In this document: positions 52,644 through 63,196 of the stretch, one piece after another | Numbering within the stretch: position 1 is the stretch's first letter | Layout: each line of letters opens with the position of its first letter | Source: Pseudaquabacterium pictum | GTDB lineage: Bacteria; Pseudomonadota; Gammaproteobacteria; Burkholderiales; Burkholderiaceae_C | DNA length: 64,000 nucleotides | Direction of reading: 5' to 3' | Assembly: GCF_005403045.1 (NCBI RefSeq) | Contig: NZ_BJCL01000011.1 | Span: 96,832-160,831 of the forward strand | Position numbers and translations under genes: made by a program | The notes under the pieces: generated by a model | Told to the model about the DNA's origin: nothing | The model's database searches: none | What the model saw: the letters and a program-made list of their open reading frames with translations, nothing else

Positions 52644-53624
52644 CTAGGTCTTGTTTTCCGGGCTCCCGGCCGCGCCCGCCGGTCTGAGGGCGAGCCCCAC
52701 CCCGGCCAAGGCCGACAAGCCGATCAACGCGAGCCCCCACTGCGCCGCCGCGCCGCCCAGCGCGGACGTGCTGGCGTGGGTCTCGCCCAGCGGCGCCAGC
52801 CAGCGCGCGACGATGGCCGTGCGCTCGGCAGCGGTGATGGCGCGGATGCCCGCGTCGACGCGGTCCAGCAGATCCTGGCGATGCTTCGGGACGGCGAAGC
52901 TCAGGCGGTACTCGAAGCCCACCGGACCGACGGTCTCCAGCCGGCGCAGCCGAAGCTCGCGCTGGATGAATGCGGCGCTGGCGGCATCCACCACGGCGGC
53001 GGCGTAGCGGCCCTGCGCAACACCTTTCAGCGCGGCGACGTCGTCAGGCACGGCCACCCAGCCGACCTGCGGAAAGCGCTCGCGCACGAATCCCTCGACG
53101 GCATAGTCCTTGCCCACTGCGACCGGCTGCCCCGCCAGATGTTGCAGACCGCCGACCGAAGGCGTGGGCCCGCCTGCAGCGCGCCGGACCAGGAGTGCCG
53201 GCACGGAGACGTACGGCTGGCTGAAGGCGAGAAAGGTGGCCCGTTCGGGGGTCGGCCGCAGGGAGGACAGCAGGTCGGCGCGGCCCTCGCGCACCGCGAC
53301 GAGCTGCTCGGCGAGCGACGCCGCGGGCAGCCAAGTCACCCGCAGCGCGGCGTGTTGCTGCACCAGTTGCAGCAGGTCGACCGACAGCCCCCGCACCGCG
53401 CCCGTGCTGTCGGCAAAGACAAAGGGGCCGTAGTCCTTCTCGGGCGCGAATCTCACCTCGACGGCGGCCGGGTCCGTCGGTGCCGCCAGCAGCGGCGGCG
53501 GCGCCATCGCCACCAGGGCGAGCGCAGCGACCGCGGCCGCGCCGGACCTCCGCCGCGCAGGCGCGCTCGGCGCGGTGCGCGCCCAGGCAGTGGATGGACG
53601 CTCGCGCGTGAAGAACCAGGCCAA
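52644..53624 (-). CDS. Membrane-anchored SBP_bac_3-type sensor protein
   Basis: About 326 residues if started at the TTG at 53624, which has a GGAG site at the ideal spacing; a GTG at 53660 is an alternative. After an Arg-rich N-terminus, a hydrophobic segment ends near LLAAPTDP. The domain is a family 3 solute-binding protein (KDYGPFVFADSTGAVRGLSV, GRADLLSSLRPTPERATFLA, FSQPYVSVPALLV). The C-terminus has a transmembrane helix (QWGLALIGLSALAGVGLAL). It is a typical input module of BvgS/EvgS-like systems but is encoded separately from the kinase 14 bp downstream. The exact start is uncertain. Confidence 0.75.
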   Translation of the reverse strand: MAWFFTRERPSTAWARTAPSAPARRRSGAAAVAALALVAMAPPPLLAAPTDPAAVEVRFAPEKDYGPFVFADSTGAVRGLSVDLLQLVQQHAALRVTWLPAASLAEQLVAVREGRADLLSSLRPTPERATFLAFSQPYVSVPALLVRRAAGGPTPSVGGLQHLAGQPVAVGKDYAVEGFVRERFPQVGWVAVPDDVAALKGVAQGRYAAAVVDAASAAFIQRELRLRRLETVGPVGFEYRLSFAVPKHRQDLLDRVDAGIRAITAAERTAIVARWLAPLGETHASTSALGGAAAQWGLALIGLSALAGVGLALRPAGAAGSPENKT

Positions 53625-53865
53625 GACAGACTCCAGGACGATCCCCCGACTGCCGCCCACGCGATCGTGCGCGTGGACACATGCCGGACTCGGACCAACC
53701 AAGGACGAAACAGCCGTCCACCCACTGCAAGTGGTCGTCGAAGCCGGCGGAACGCATCGCACCACGCCGCGCCATGGGCTTCTCGGACAGCGAAATGCTA
53801 CCGGATGCGCTCGACCCGCCATCAACCGAGGCCTGGCGGGCTGGCGCCCTGGCCCCAAGCAGGGC

Positions 53866-54774
53866 CTAGCGCAGCGCCAGATCCAGCGCCACGCCCGCAA
53901 ACACGGCGCAGCCCAGCCAGTGGTTCTCGCGGAAGGCGCGGAAGCAGCCCTCGCGGCTGCGGTCGCGGATCAGCGTGTGGTGCCAGGCCGCCTGCGCCGC
54001 GGCCAGCGCGATGCCGGCCAGGAACACCGTGCCCAGCCCCAGCGTCAGGCCGATGGCCGCCCAGCTCAGCAGGTAGGCGGCGTAGAAGCCCATCACCGCG
54101 GCCACGTCCCAGCGGCCCAGGGTGATGGCGCTGGTCTGGATGCCGATGTGCAGGTCGTCGTCGCGGTCGACCATCGCGTACTCGGTGTCGTAGGCCAGCA
54201 CCCAGAACAGGTTGCCCAGCAGCAGGCCCCAGGCGGCAGCCGGCACGGCCGCCGCCAGCGCTGGCAGCGACAGCTCGGGCCCGCCCTGCACGGCCGAGAA
54301 CGCCATCGGGATGCCGAAGCTGAAAGCCACGCCGAGCACCGCCTGCGGCATCGCCACCAGGCGCTTGGCATAGGGGTAGGCCACGGCGATGGCCAGCGCC
54401 GCAAAGCTCAGCGCGATGGTCGGCGGGTTGGTGGTCAGCACCAGGCCGAAGGCCACCGCCGCCAGCACCGCGCCCAGGGCCAGCGCCTCGGCCACCGGGA
54501 TGGCGCCGCGGGTGACCGGGCGCTGCGCGGTGCGCTTCACATGGCGGTCGAAGTCGCGGTCGGCCACGTCGTTGGCGCAGCAGCCGGCGCTGCGCATCAG
54601 GATCGTGCCGAGCGTGAACACCGCCAGCAGGTGCCAGCCGGGGAAGCCGTCGGCGGCGATCCACAGCGCGCTCAGCGTGGGCCACAGCAGCAAGAGCCAG
54701 CCGGCCGGGCGGTTCCAGCGGATCAGGTCGAGGTACAGCGCCAGCCGGGACGGTGGCGGAGCAGTGGCTTGCAT
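53866..54774 (-). CDS. ubiA: 4-hydroxybenzoate octaprenyltransferase UbiA
   Basis: 302 residues, polytopic. [21 protein letters not shown], the first Asp-rich motif [15 protein letters not shown] and the second motif [14 protein letters not shown] are diagnostic of UbiA, which prenylates 4-hydroxybenzoate in ubiquinone synthesis in the inner membrane. It is on the same strand as the Bug gene but separated by a GC-rich hairpin-prone 50-bp spacer. It is followed downstream (left) by a 240-bp gap holding no recognised gene, then the sensor pair. Confidence 0.95.
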   Translation of the reverse strand: MQATAPPPSRLALYLDLIRWNRPAGWLLLLWPTLSALWIAADGFPGWHLLAVFTLGTILMRSAGCCANDVADRDFDRHVKRTAQRPVTRGAIPVAEALALGAVLAAVAFGLVLTTNPPTIALSFAALAIAVAYPYAKRLVAMPQAVLGVAFSFGIPMAFSAVQGGPELSLPALAAAVPAAAWGLLLGNLFWVLAYDTEYAMVDRDDDLHIGIQTSAITLGRWDVAAVMGFYAAYLLSWAAIGLTLGLGTVFLAGIALAAAQAAWHHTLIRDRSREGCFRAFRENHWLGCAVFAGVALDLALR

Positions 54775-54824
54775 CGCCGGATTATCGGCGGCGGCCCGCT
54801 GCCGCCGCCGCTGCGCCGCCGCGG

Positions 54825-55811
54825 TCAGTCGGCGGTGATCTTGCGCTCCTTGACGATCACGCTGTAGCGCTGCAGGTCGTTGCGGATGACCTGGCCGAAG
54901 GCGGCTGGGCCCATCGGCGTGGGTTCGGCGCCCAGGCCGCGGATGGTCTCGGCCACCGCGGGCAGGGCCAGGGCCTTGTTGATCTCGGCATTCACCCGGT
55001 CGATGATCGGCTGCGGCGTGCCCGCGGGCGCCCAGAAACCATGGGTGGTGCCGGTGTCGAAGCCGGTCAGGCCCAGCTCGGCCAGGGTGGCCGTGCCCGG
55101 GTACAGCGGCGAGCGCTTGGCGCTGCCCACGGCCAGCAGCCGCAGCTTGCCCGACTTGATGTGCGGGAAGGCGATGCCGGGGTCGAAGGAGTAGTCGACC
55201 TGGCCGCCCAGCAGGTCCTGCATCACCGCGGCCGAGCCGCGGTAGGGGATGTGCACGGTGAAGATGCCGGCCTGCGACTTCAGCATCTCGCCGGCGATGT
55301 GCGGCGAGGTGCCGTTGCCCGGCGTGCCGTAGGTCAGCTTGCCGGGGTTGGCCTTGGCGTACTTGATGAAGTCGGCATAGCTGTTGATGGGCAGGTCGCT
55401 GCGCACCACCAGGAACAGCTCCAGCCGCGCGCCGGCGGCCACCGGCACCAGGTCCTTGGCCGGGTCGAACGGCAGCTTGGGCGTGATCAGCGGCACGATG
55501 GACAGCGCACTGCCCGATGACAGCAGGAAGGTGTAGCCGTCCGGTGCGGCCTTGGCGGCGGCATCGGCCCCCAGGATGCCGCCGGCGCCCGAGCGGTTCT
55601 CCACCACCACCTGCTGGCCCAGCGCCGCCGCCAATGGCGTGGCCACCGCCCGCGCCACCACGTCGGGCGAGCCGCCAGCCGGAAAGTTGACGATCAGGCG
55701 GATCGGCTTGGCGGCCGGCCAGGCCGGCTGTGCCAGCGTGGCGGCGGGCAGGCCGGCGGCCATGCTGGCGACGACGGCGGCTGCGCCCCGGAGGAACTGT
55801 TGGCGATGCAT
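54825..55811 (-). CDS. Bug-type tripartite tricarboxylate transporter substrate-binding protein
   Basis: 328 residues with an AGGAG site. A signal peptide ([20 protein letters not shown]) ends near LAQPAWP. The mature part begins [20 protein letters not shown] and contains [33 protein letters not shown] and [12 protein letters not shown], all typical of Bug proteins. It is the second orphan receptor in the window, with no membrane subunits adjacent. It is divergent from psuG; ligand unknown. Confidence 0.92.
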   Translation of the reverse strand: MHRQQFLRGAAAVVASMAAGLPAATLAQPAWPAAKPIRLIVNFPAGGSPDVVARAVATPLAAALGQQVVVENRSGAGGILGADAAAKAAPDGYTFLLSSGSALSIVPLITPKLPFDPAKDLVPVAAGARLELFLVVRSDLPINSYADFIKYAKANPGKLTYGTPGNGTSPHIAGEMLKSQAGIFTVHIPYRGSAAVMQDLLGGQVDYSFDPGIAFPHIKSGKLRLLAVGSAKRSPLYPGTATLAELGLTGFDTGTTHGFWAPAGTPQPIIDRVNAEINKALALPAVAETIRGLGAEPTPMGPAAFGQVIRNDLQRYSVIVKERKITAD

Positions 55812-55922
55812 GGACGGATCTCCTGGATGTGGTTGGTGTTGGACGCCGCCAGGCGGCCGGGCTTGGAGCCGGGCCTGCCAGCCGAGTTCAATTGCGGCGG
55901 CTGCCGAGGGTAAGCTGCCGGC

Positions 55923-56852
55923 ATGCCCGCTGCCGCTGCCCACCCGTTCCTGGACCTGCACCCCGAGGTGGCCGCTGCCCTGGCGGCCGGCGCTCCGGTG
56001 GTGGCGCTGGAATCCACCATCATCAGCCACGGCATGCCCTGGCCGCAGAACGCCGAGACGGCACTGGCGGTGCAGGCCGAGGTGCGGGCCCACGGCGCCG
56101 TGCCGGCCACCACCGCGGTGGTGGATGGGCGGCTGGTGGCGGGCCTGAGCGATGCGCAGATCGAGCAGCTGGCCCGCGCCGGCGCCGCCACGCCCAAGGC
56201 CAGCCGGCGTGATCTGCCGGTGCTGCTGGCCCAGGGCCGCAGCGGCACCACCACGGTGGCGGCCACGATGGTGATCGCCGCGGCGGCCGGCATCCGGGTG
56301 TTCGCCACCGGTGGCATCGGCGGCGTGCACCGCGGCGCGGCCACCACCATGGACATCTCGGCCGATCTGCTGGAGCTGGCGCGCACGCCGGTGGCGGTGG
56401 TGTGCGCCGGCGCCAAGAGCATCCTCGACCTGGGCCTGACGCTGGAGTTTCTGGAGACCCACGGCGTGTCGGTGCTGGGCTACCAGACCGACGCGCTGCC
56501 TGCCTTCTTCTGCCGCGACAGCGGTTTTGCAGTGGATGCCCGCCTGGACAGCCCGGCCGACATCGCCCGGGTGATGCAGGCGCAGTGGGCCTGCGGACTG
56601 GGCGGCGGCCTGCTGGTCTGCAACCCCATCCCCGAGGCGCATGCGTTGCCGCGGGCGCTGGTGGACGCAGCCATCGCCGAAGCGCTGGCCGACTGCGCCG
56701 CCCAGGGCATCAGCGGCAAGGCGGTCACGCCGTTCCTGCTGCAGCGGGTGAATGCACGCACCGGCGGCCAGAGCCTGGCGGCCAATGTGCAGCTGGTGCT
56801 GAACAACGCCCGGCTGGCCGCGCAGGTGGCGGTGGCCGACGCGGCGCGCTGA
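55923..56852 (+). CDS. psuG: Pseudouridine-5'-phosphate glycosidase
   Basis: 309 residues. VVALESTIISHGMPWPQN at the N-terminus, TPKASRRDLPVLLAQGRSGTT, then VFATGGIGGVHRGA and VCAGAKSILDLGLTLEFLET are the IndA/PsuG family motifs (catalytic Glu, Lys and Mn-binding Asp). The enzyme splits pseudouridine-5'-phosphate into uracil and ribose-5-phosphate. No psuK kinase is adjacent, so it may work with a kinase elsewhere. It converges on the repeat-protein gene 22 bp away. Confidence 0.93.
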   Translation: MPAAAAHPFLDLHPEVAAALAAGAPVVALESTIISHGMPWPQNAETALAVQAEVRAHGAVPATTAVVDGRLVAGLSDAQIEQLARAGAATPKASRRDLPVLLAQGRSGTTTVAATMVIAAAAGIRVFATGGIGGVHRGAATTMDISADLLELARTPVAVVCAGAKSILDLGLTLEFLETHGVSVLGYQTDALPAFFCRDSGFAVDARLDSPADIARVMQAQWACGLGGGLLVCNPIPEAHALPRALVDAAIAEALADCAAQGISGKAVTPFLLQRVNARTGGQSLAANVQLVLNNARLAAQVAVADAAR

Positions 56853-56874
56853 GCGGCCCCGCCGGCCTTCCACA

Positions 56875-57612
56875 TCAGTTCAGCTTGCAGACCGTGCCCT
56901 CGAAGCGCAGCACGGTGTTGCTGCAGGTGCCGGTCAGCTGGTGCTCGCTGTTGCCCTTGAACATGCCCGGTCCGCTGGTGACCACATTGCCGGCCAGCGC
57001 CTCGACGATGTTGCCCTCGAAGAAGCCGCTCACATCGGCCGTCACGCTGCCGCCGTCGTGCTCCTCGATGTCGCCCTTGAACGACAGGCCGAAGTTGACG
57101 ATCACCGCCACGTTGCCCGGGCCGGTCTCGTTGACCGAGCCTTCGAAGCTGCCGGCCAGGGCATTGACGGTGACGCCGCCGTTGCCGTTCTCGTAGACAT
57201 TGCCCTTGACCAGGCCCGGCACGTCGACGGTGACGTTGACCGAGCCGTCGCCGGCTTCCTCGATCGCGCCGTCGACACTGGCGCCGCCGCGCACGGCGAT
57301 GTTGCCGCCGTCGGCCTCCGACACATCTCCGGCCACCCGTGCACCACGGGCCAGCACCACGTCGCCCGGGCCGGTCTCGCTGACCGTGCCGTTGACGGTG
57401 CCGCGCACCACCAGGCTGCCTTCGCCGCTCTGCGTCACGCTGCCGTTGACCGAGCCGCCCGGCCCGATGGTGCAGGTGATGCCGATGGCCACCACGTCAT
57501 CGTTGACGAAGTTGCTGACCGTGTTGTTGGGGAGGCTGGCACAGTTGACGGCGGCCGTGGCGTTGGCGAACAGGCCGAGTGCCAGTGTGGTGGCGAAGAG
57601 GGTGTTGCGCAT
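56875..57612 (-). CDS. Secreted tandem-repeat protein, predicted beta-solenoid
   Basis: 245 residues with an AGGAG site. A signal peptide ends near ATAAVNC. From about residue 53 to 220 there are eight repeats of 18-22 residues of the form (V/F)xGxVxExGxGxVxV, for example VNGTVSETGPGDVVL and FEGSVNETGPGNVAV. They suit a right-handed beta-helix. Paired Cys near both ends (NCASL, ITCTI, GTCSN, VCKLN) could make disulfide caps. No known family is recognised and no sorting signal is present. It follows the giant PEP-CTERM gene on the same strand after about 97 bp. Confidence 0.75.
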   Translation of the reverse strand: MRNTLFATTLALGLFANATAAVNCASLPNNTVSNFVNDDVVAIGITCTIGPGGSVNGSVTQSGEGSLVVRGTVNGTVSETGPGDVVLARGARVAGDVSEADGGNIAVRGGASVDGAIEEAGDGSVNVTVDVPGLVKGNVYENGNGGVTVNALAGSFEGSVNETGPGNVAVIVNFGLSFKGDIEEHDGGSVTADVSGFFEGNIVEALAGNVVTSGPGMFKGNSEHQLTGTCSNTVLRFEGTVCKLN

Positions 57613-57622
57613 GGTTGCTCCT

Positions 57623-57662
57623 GGTGGGTAAGACAGGGCGCACCATGCGCCCCTGGCCCACC
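57623..57662. other. Intercistronic hairpin before the repeat-protein gene
   Basis: An inner 7-bp stem GGGCGCA / TGCGCCC around CCA and an outer GGTGGG / CCCACC pair, immediately upstream of the AGGAG site on the minus strand. It may modulate translation or act as a weak terminator of the upstream giant gene. Confidence 0.5.
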
Positions 57663-57709
57663 GATCGCCAACCCGGCGCCAACGTACTCAGGGTCTTCCC
57701 TGATTCGCC

Positions 57710-60700
57710 TCAGGCCCTGCCACGCCGCCGTGCCGCCGCGCCCACGCCCAGCAGGCCCAGCGCCATCAGGCCCCAGGTGGCGGGCTCGGGCACCGGCGCC
57801 GTGGCCTGGAAGTCGGTGAGCCGCAGGCCCTGGCCCGCGCCGTAGTGCACGACGAAGCTGCCGGCGCCGTCGTCGGTCAGCAGCCGGGTGCCGTCGGCCA
57901 CGTTGGTGAAGCTGCCGAACACGTCGGTGTCGCCATCGACCAGCTGGAACTGCTGGCCGCCCTGCGCCAGGAAGCCGCCGATGAACGACAGCCGCAGCAC
58001 GGTGCCGTCGCCCAGGCTCAGGCTGCCGCTGATGTCCAGCGCGTCGTAGCCGCTGCCGCGCGCCAGGCCGCCCAGCTCCATCGCCAGCGTGCCGGCCTGG
58101 AAGCGCAGGTCGCCCCGCACGCTGAACAGGCCGGCGCTCTCGCCGGGCGCCAGCGTGGCGTTCTCCACCGCCAGCCGTTCCACTGCGCCATGCCCGCCCA
58201 GCACACCGGCCTCCACCGTGGTGAGACCGGTGTAGCCCTGCACGCCGTTGAGCACCAGGGTGCCGGCGCCGGTCTTGAGCAGGCCCAGGCCACTGGCCAG
58301 CTCGCCGATGCTGCCGGCCACCACCACGGTGTGGCCGTTGGTGTCGATGAAACCGGCGGTGCTGCCCGCCTCGCCGCCCAGCAGGATGATGCGGCTGGAC
58401 GCCAGCGTGACCGCATCCCAGGCGCGCAGGCCGCCTTCGGCGCTGCGGGTGGTCTCGCCGTCGAACACGCTGTGGCCCAGGATCAGCCGGTTGCCTGCCG
58501 CGCCCAGCGATCCATCGGCGGTGATGCCCAGCACCGCGGCGCCGAAGCGCTGCGGGTCGCCCAGCACGGTGTCGCCGACAAAGCTGTTATGGCGGTTTGC
58601 CAGCAGCACATCCACCGTGCCACCGTCGCCGCCCAGGCGGGTGGGCAGGCTGCCGCCCTCGAAGCGCAGCGGCGCGCTGCCGGTCAGCGCCTGCTGGATG
58701 ACGATGGACTGGCCTTCGGCATGGAAACCCGCGCCGCCGGGACCGATCTGCAACCTGGTGGCGTCGCTGATGACCAGTGGCGCGTCCAGCGACCGGCGGG
58801 TGGCCAGCGTGCCGTTGTCCAGCTGCAGGGTGTTCGCGGGGTCGCCCAGGGCCTGCGCATGGCCCACCAGCAGGCGGCTGCCGTGCGCCACCACCACGCT
58901 GCCGGTGAAGCTGTTGGCGTTGTGCAGGCCGATGCTGCCCGCCACGAAGCCGGCGCGGCCGACGAGCAGGCTGCCGTGGCCCTGCAGCCGCCCGTCCAGC
59001 GTGCCGAACAGCGGCTGCAGGCGGCCGCCGGCGCCCAGGTCGACCACGCCGCCGGCGGCCGTGTCCAGCGATGTCACCGCCAGCGCGCGCCCGCCCAGCT
59101 GCAGCACGGCAGCATCGGCCACCTGCACCTGGCTGCGCGTGCCCAGCGCCTGGTCCACGCCCAGCGCCAGCGTGCCCTGCAGCACCTGCACCCGGTTGTC
59201 GCCGCTGCTGTTGGTGTTGGCGGTGTTCAGCGTCCAGGTGCCGGCGCCGGCCTTGGTCATGCCCAGGCCGTCGATGGCCTGGTTGAACACCACGTCGAAG
59301 CCGGCGGTGTCCACCGTCATGTTGCGGAAGCTGGTGCTGCGGCTGGCGTCGATGACCAGGTGGCCGGCGGCTTCCAGCGTGCCCGGCAGCACGAAGAGGC
59401 CGCTGCTGCGGCCGATGTTCAGCACGCCGCCGGGCGCGCCCAGGCGGGCGTCGCTGTCGATCACCAGCACCGCGGGCGTGCCGTTCGATTCACCGGCCAG
59501 CGCCACGCCGCCGCTGTGGCTGGCGTTGCCGGTCAGCCGGTAGCGGGCCGGGCCGCCCAGGTTGAGCCGCCCGCTGCCTGTGAAGCTGCCGGCCAGCACA
59601 TGGTCGCCGCGGCCGGTGATGCCGGCGGCGTTGCCCAGCAGCTCCACCGGCCGGGTCAGGGCGTAGCCGTCGGGCAGGGACAGCGAGCCCTGCAGCCGCA
59701 CCGCGCCACCGGCCTGGCCCAGGTTGCTGTCCTGGCTGAACCGCACCACGGTGGTGTTGAGCGTGCCCGCCGGGCTGATGCTGCCGTTGAAGACCGACAG
59801 CCCGCCGGCAAAGCTGTTCTCGCCGCTCAGCGTGATCAGCCCGCCGCTGACGGCGAAGCCGCCATCGCCGCTGATGGTGCCGCTGACCAGGTGGCTGCCG
59901 CCGCCCAGGGCCAGCGCGGCGGTGCCGCCGGTGGTGGTGATGTGGCGGCTGACATCGAAGCCGTTGTCGTTGAGCTGCAGCCGGCCACCGCCGATGAACT
60001 GCAGCGTTGGGCTGGCGCTGCCCAGGTAGCGCTCGCGGCCCAGGCTCAGCGTGCCCTCGCCGCGCAAGGTGATCTGTCCGGTGAAGGCCAGCGGCACCAC
60101 CGTGCCCAGCACCAGCATGCCGGCGCGCACGTCGATGTCGCGCTGGCCGGCCAGCGCGCCGGTGACCACCATCTGGCCGAAGCTGCCGGCATCGAAGTTC
60201 ACCGTCAGCGCGCCGTTGCCGGACAGGCTGGCCAGCGTGACGCTGCCGCCGGCGCCGCTGGCCAGCAGATCACCATCGCCGCTGACGGCGCCGACGCTGA
60301 TGCTGCCGCCGCGCGGCTGCAGCAGCAGGCCGCCGGCGCCGCCGATGGCGTTCACCTGCAGGCTGTTGTTCAGGCCGGCAGTGGCCAGGCGCAGGGTGTG
60401 GCCGGCGCGGTCGATGCTGCCGTTGACGATGAACTGGCTGCGGTTGACGCCGGTGCCGGTGGCGCCCAGCACCAGCACATCGGCGTTGCCTTCCAGCGTG
60501 ACCGGCCCGGACACGGCCGCGCCGGCCACGGCGCCGAACGGGGTGGTGACCATGCGCGCGCTGCTGCTCAGCGTGCCGGCCAGCGCGATCGGCTTGCCGA
60601 GGGTGGTGACGACGTTGGAGGTGACGATCTGCAGCTCGCCGCCGCTGGCCACGCGGATGCCGCTGGTGCCCGCCAGGCCACCGCCGGCCACGCCCAGGAC

Positions 60701-61252
60701 GCCGCCGGCGGCGACCACCGTGGCACCGCTGAAGCTGTTGTTGCCCGACAGCACGGTGAAACCGCTGGCCAGGTGCAGGCCGGCCGCGCCGCTGATGTCG
60801 CCGCGCAGGAACAGCTGGGTGGCGCTGCGACCACCGCCCTGCACCGTGAGGTGGCTGCCCAGCTGCAGCGCGTTGTCGACCGTGGCATGGCCGCTGGTGG
60901 TCTGCATCTGCAGCAGCGCGTCAGCGCCCTGGAACTGCAGTGCCTCGCCCGACAGCGCGGGCGATGCGGCGTTGGCGCCCAGCGTCAGCCGGTTGAGCAC
61001 CAGGCCGCCGGCGATGTCATGGAAGCTGGTGGCGCGGCTGGCGGCATCCAGCACCAGTGCGGTGTCGGCGGCGCCGACCGGCACGCTGCCCTCGGCCCAG
61101 TTGGCCGCATCGGCCCAGCGGCTGCTGGACCCGCCGGTGAAGCTGAAGGTGGCCGCGGCGGCCGGCTGGGCCAGGCCGATGGCGGCGAGCAGGGCGCACA
61201 GCGGGCGCAGGCGGGCAGGGTGGCGGCGGGGGCTGGGGCGGGCAGTGGGCAA
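57710..61252 (-). CDS. Large PEP-CTERM protein with autotransporter-associated beta-strand repeats
   Basis: 1180 residues. A signal peptide ends near AAAATFSF (residue 33). The body is Gly/Ala/Leu-rich and is made of many beta-strand repeats of the autotransporter-associated type (GAGTLVLNGVQGYTG, SGNNSFSGATVV, GAGTWTLNTANTN). The last 27 residues are the PEP-CTERM signal: VPEPATWGLMALGLLGVG and a basic tail. There is no autotransporter beta-barrel, so it is surface-anchored by exosortase instead. It is probably a matrix or adhesin protein. The repeats were called by eye. Confidence 0.9.
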   Translation of the reverse strand: MPTARPSPRRHPARLRPLCALLAAIGLAQPAAAATFSFTGGSSSRWADAANWAEGSVPVGAADTALVLDAASRATSFHDIAGGLVLNRLTLGANAASPALSGEALQFQGADALLQMQTTSGHATVDNALQLGSHLTVQGGGRSATQLFLRGDISGAAGLHLASGFTVLSGNNSFSGATVVAAGGVLGVAGGGLAGTSGIRVASGGELQIVTSNVVTTLGKPIALAGTLSSSARMVTTPFGAVAGAAVSGPVTLEGNADVLVLGATGTGVNRSQFIVNGSIDRAGHTLRLATAGLNNSLQVNAIGGAGGLLLQPRGGSISVGAVSGDGDLLASGAGGSVTLASLSGNGALTVNFDAGSFGQMVVTGALAGQRDIDVRAGMLVLGTVVPLAFTGQITLRGEGTLSLGRERYLGSASPTLQFIGGGRLQLNDNGFDVSRHITTTGGTAALALGGGSHLVSGTISGDGGFAVSGGLITLSGENSFAGGLSVFNGSISPAGTLNTTVVRFSQDSNLGQAGGAVRLQGSLSLPDGYALTRPVELLGNAAGITGRGDHVLAGSFTGSGRLNLGGPARYRLTGNASHSGGVALAGESNGTPAVLVIDSDARLGAPGGVLNIGRSSGLFVLPGTLEAAGHLVIDASRSTSFRNMTVDTAGFDVVFNQAIDGLGMTKAGAGTWTLNTANTNSSGDNRVQVLQGTLALGVDQALGTRSQVQVADAAVLQLGGRALAVTSLDTAAGGVVDLGAGGRLQPLFGTLDGRLQGHGSLLVGRAGFVAGSIGLHNANSFTGSVVVAHGSRLLVGHAQALGDPANTLQLDNGTLATRRSLDAPLVISDATRLQIGPGGAGFHAEGQSIVIQQALTGSAPLRFEGGSLPTRLGGDGGTVDVLLANRHNSFVGDTVLGDPQRFGAAVLGITADGSLGAAGNRLILGHSVFDGETTRSAEGGLRAWDAVTLASSRIILLGGEAGSTAGFIDTNGHTVVVAGSIGELASGLGLLKTGAGTLVLNGVQGYTGLTTVEAGVLGGHGAVERLAVENATLAPGESAGLFSVRGDLRFQAGTLAMELGGLARGSGYDALDISGSLSLGDGTVLRLSFIGGFLAQGGQQFQLVDGDTDVFGSFTNVADGTRLLTDDGAGSFVVHYGAGQGLRLTDFQATAPVPEPATWGLMALGLLGVGAAARRRGRA

Positions 61253-61397
61253 GGTGCGTCCTCGGGTCTGGCGGATGGCTCGATGCCATCGCCAACCAGT
61301 GTCCGCACCGACCGTCTCCGCGCCGTCTCAGTCCCCGGCGCCGGCACCCCCGCAGTCGCGGGTCAGTCTCTACGGCCTCGCAGAGCTCGGCCGCTTC

Positions 61398-61437
61398 GCC
61401 AGGCACAAACCGTCCTCAGGACGGTTTGTGTCCGGGC

Positions 61438-61444
<7 letters not shown>
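61398..61444. repeat. Hairpin repeat, copy B
   Basis: GCCAGGCACAAAC and GTTTGTGTCCGGGCTCAGCCC match the flanks of copy A at 32607. The tip here is CGTCCTCAGGACG, so CACAAACCGTCCT pairs with AGGACGGTTTGTG around a single C. It overlaps the prfC stop codon (61438-61440) and probably ends that transcript. The 185-bp gap 61253-61437 otherwise holds no recognised gene. Confidence 0.75.
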
Positions 61445-63096
<1,652 letters not shown>

Positions 63097-63196
63097 GGCA
63101 ACTCGGCGCGCTGCAGCGGGGCAGGCGCGCCGAACCTGGAAGGGTGGAAACCCGCGATTATCGGCCGCGGGCCAGCCCGGAGATCACCATGGCGGC

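Noticed and set aside
54775..54824. GC-rich hairpin-prone spacer before ubiA as a promoter or sigma site
   Set aside because: Several overlapping CGG repeats give many alternative stems, and no clear -35/-10 or T-run was found.
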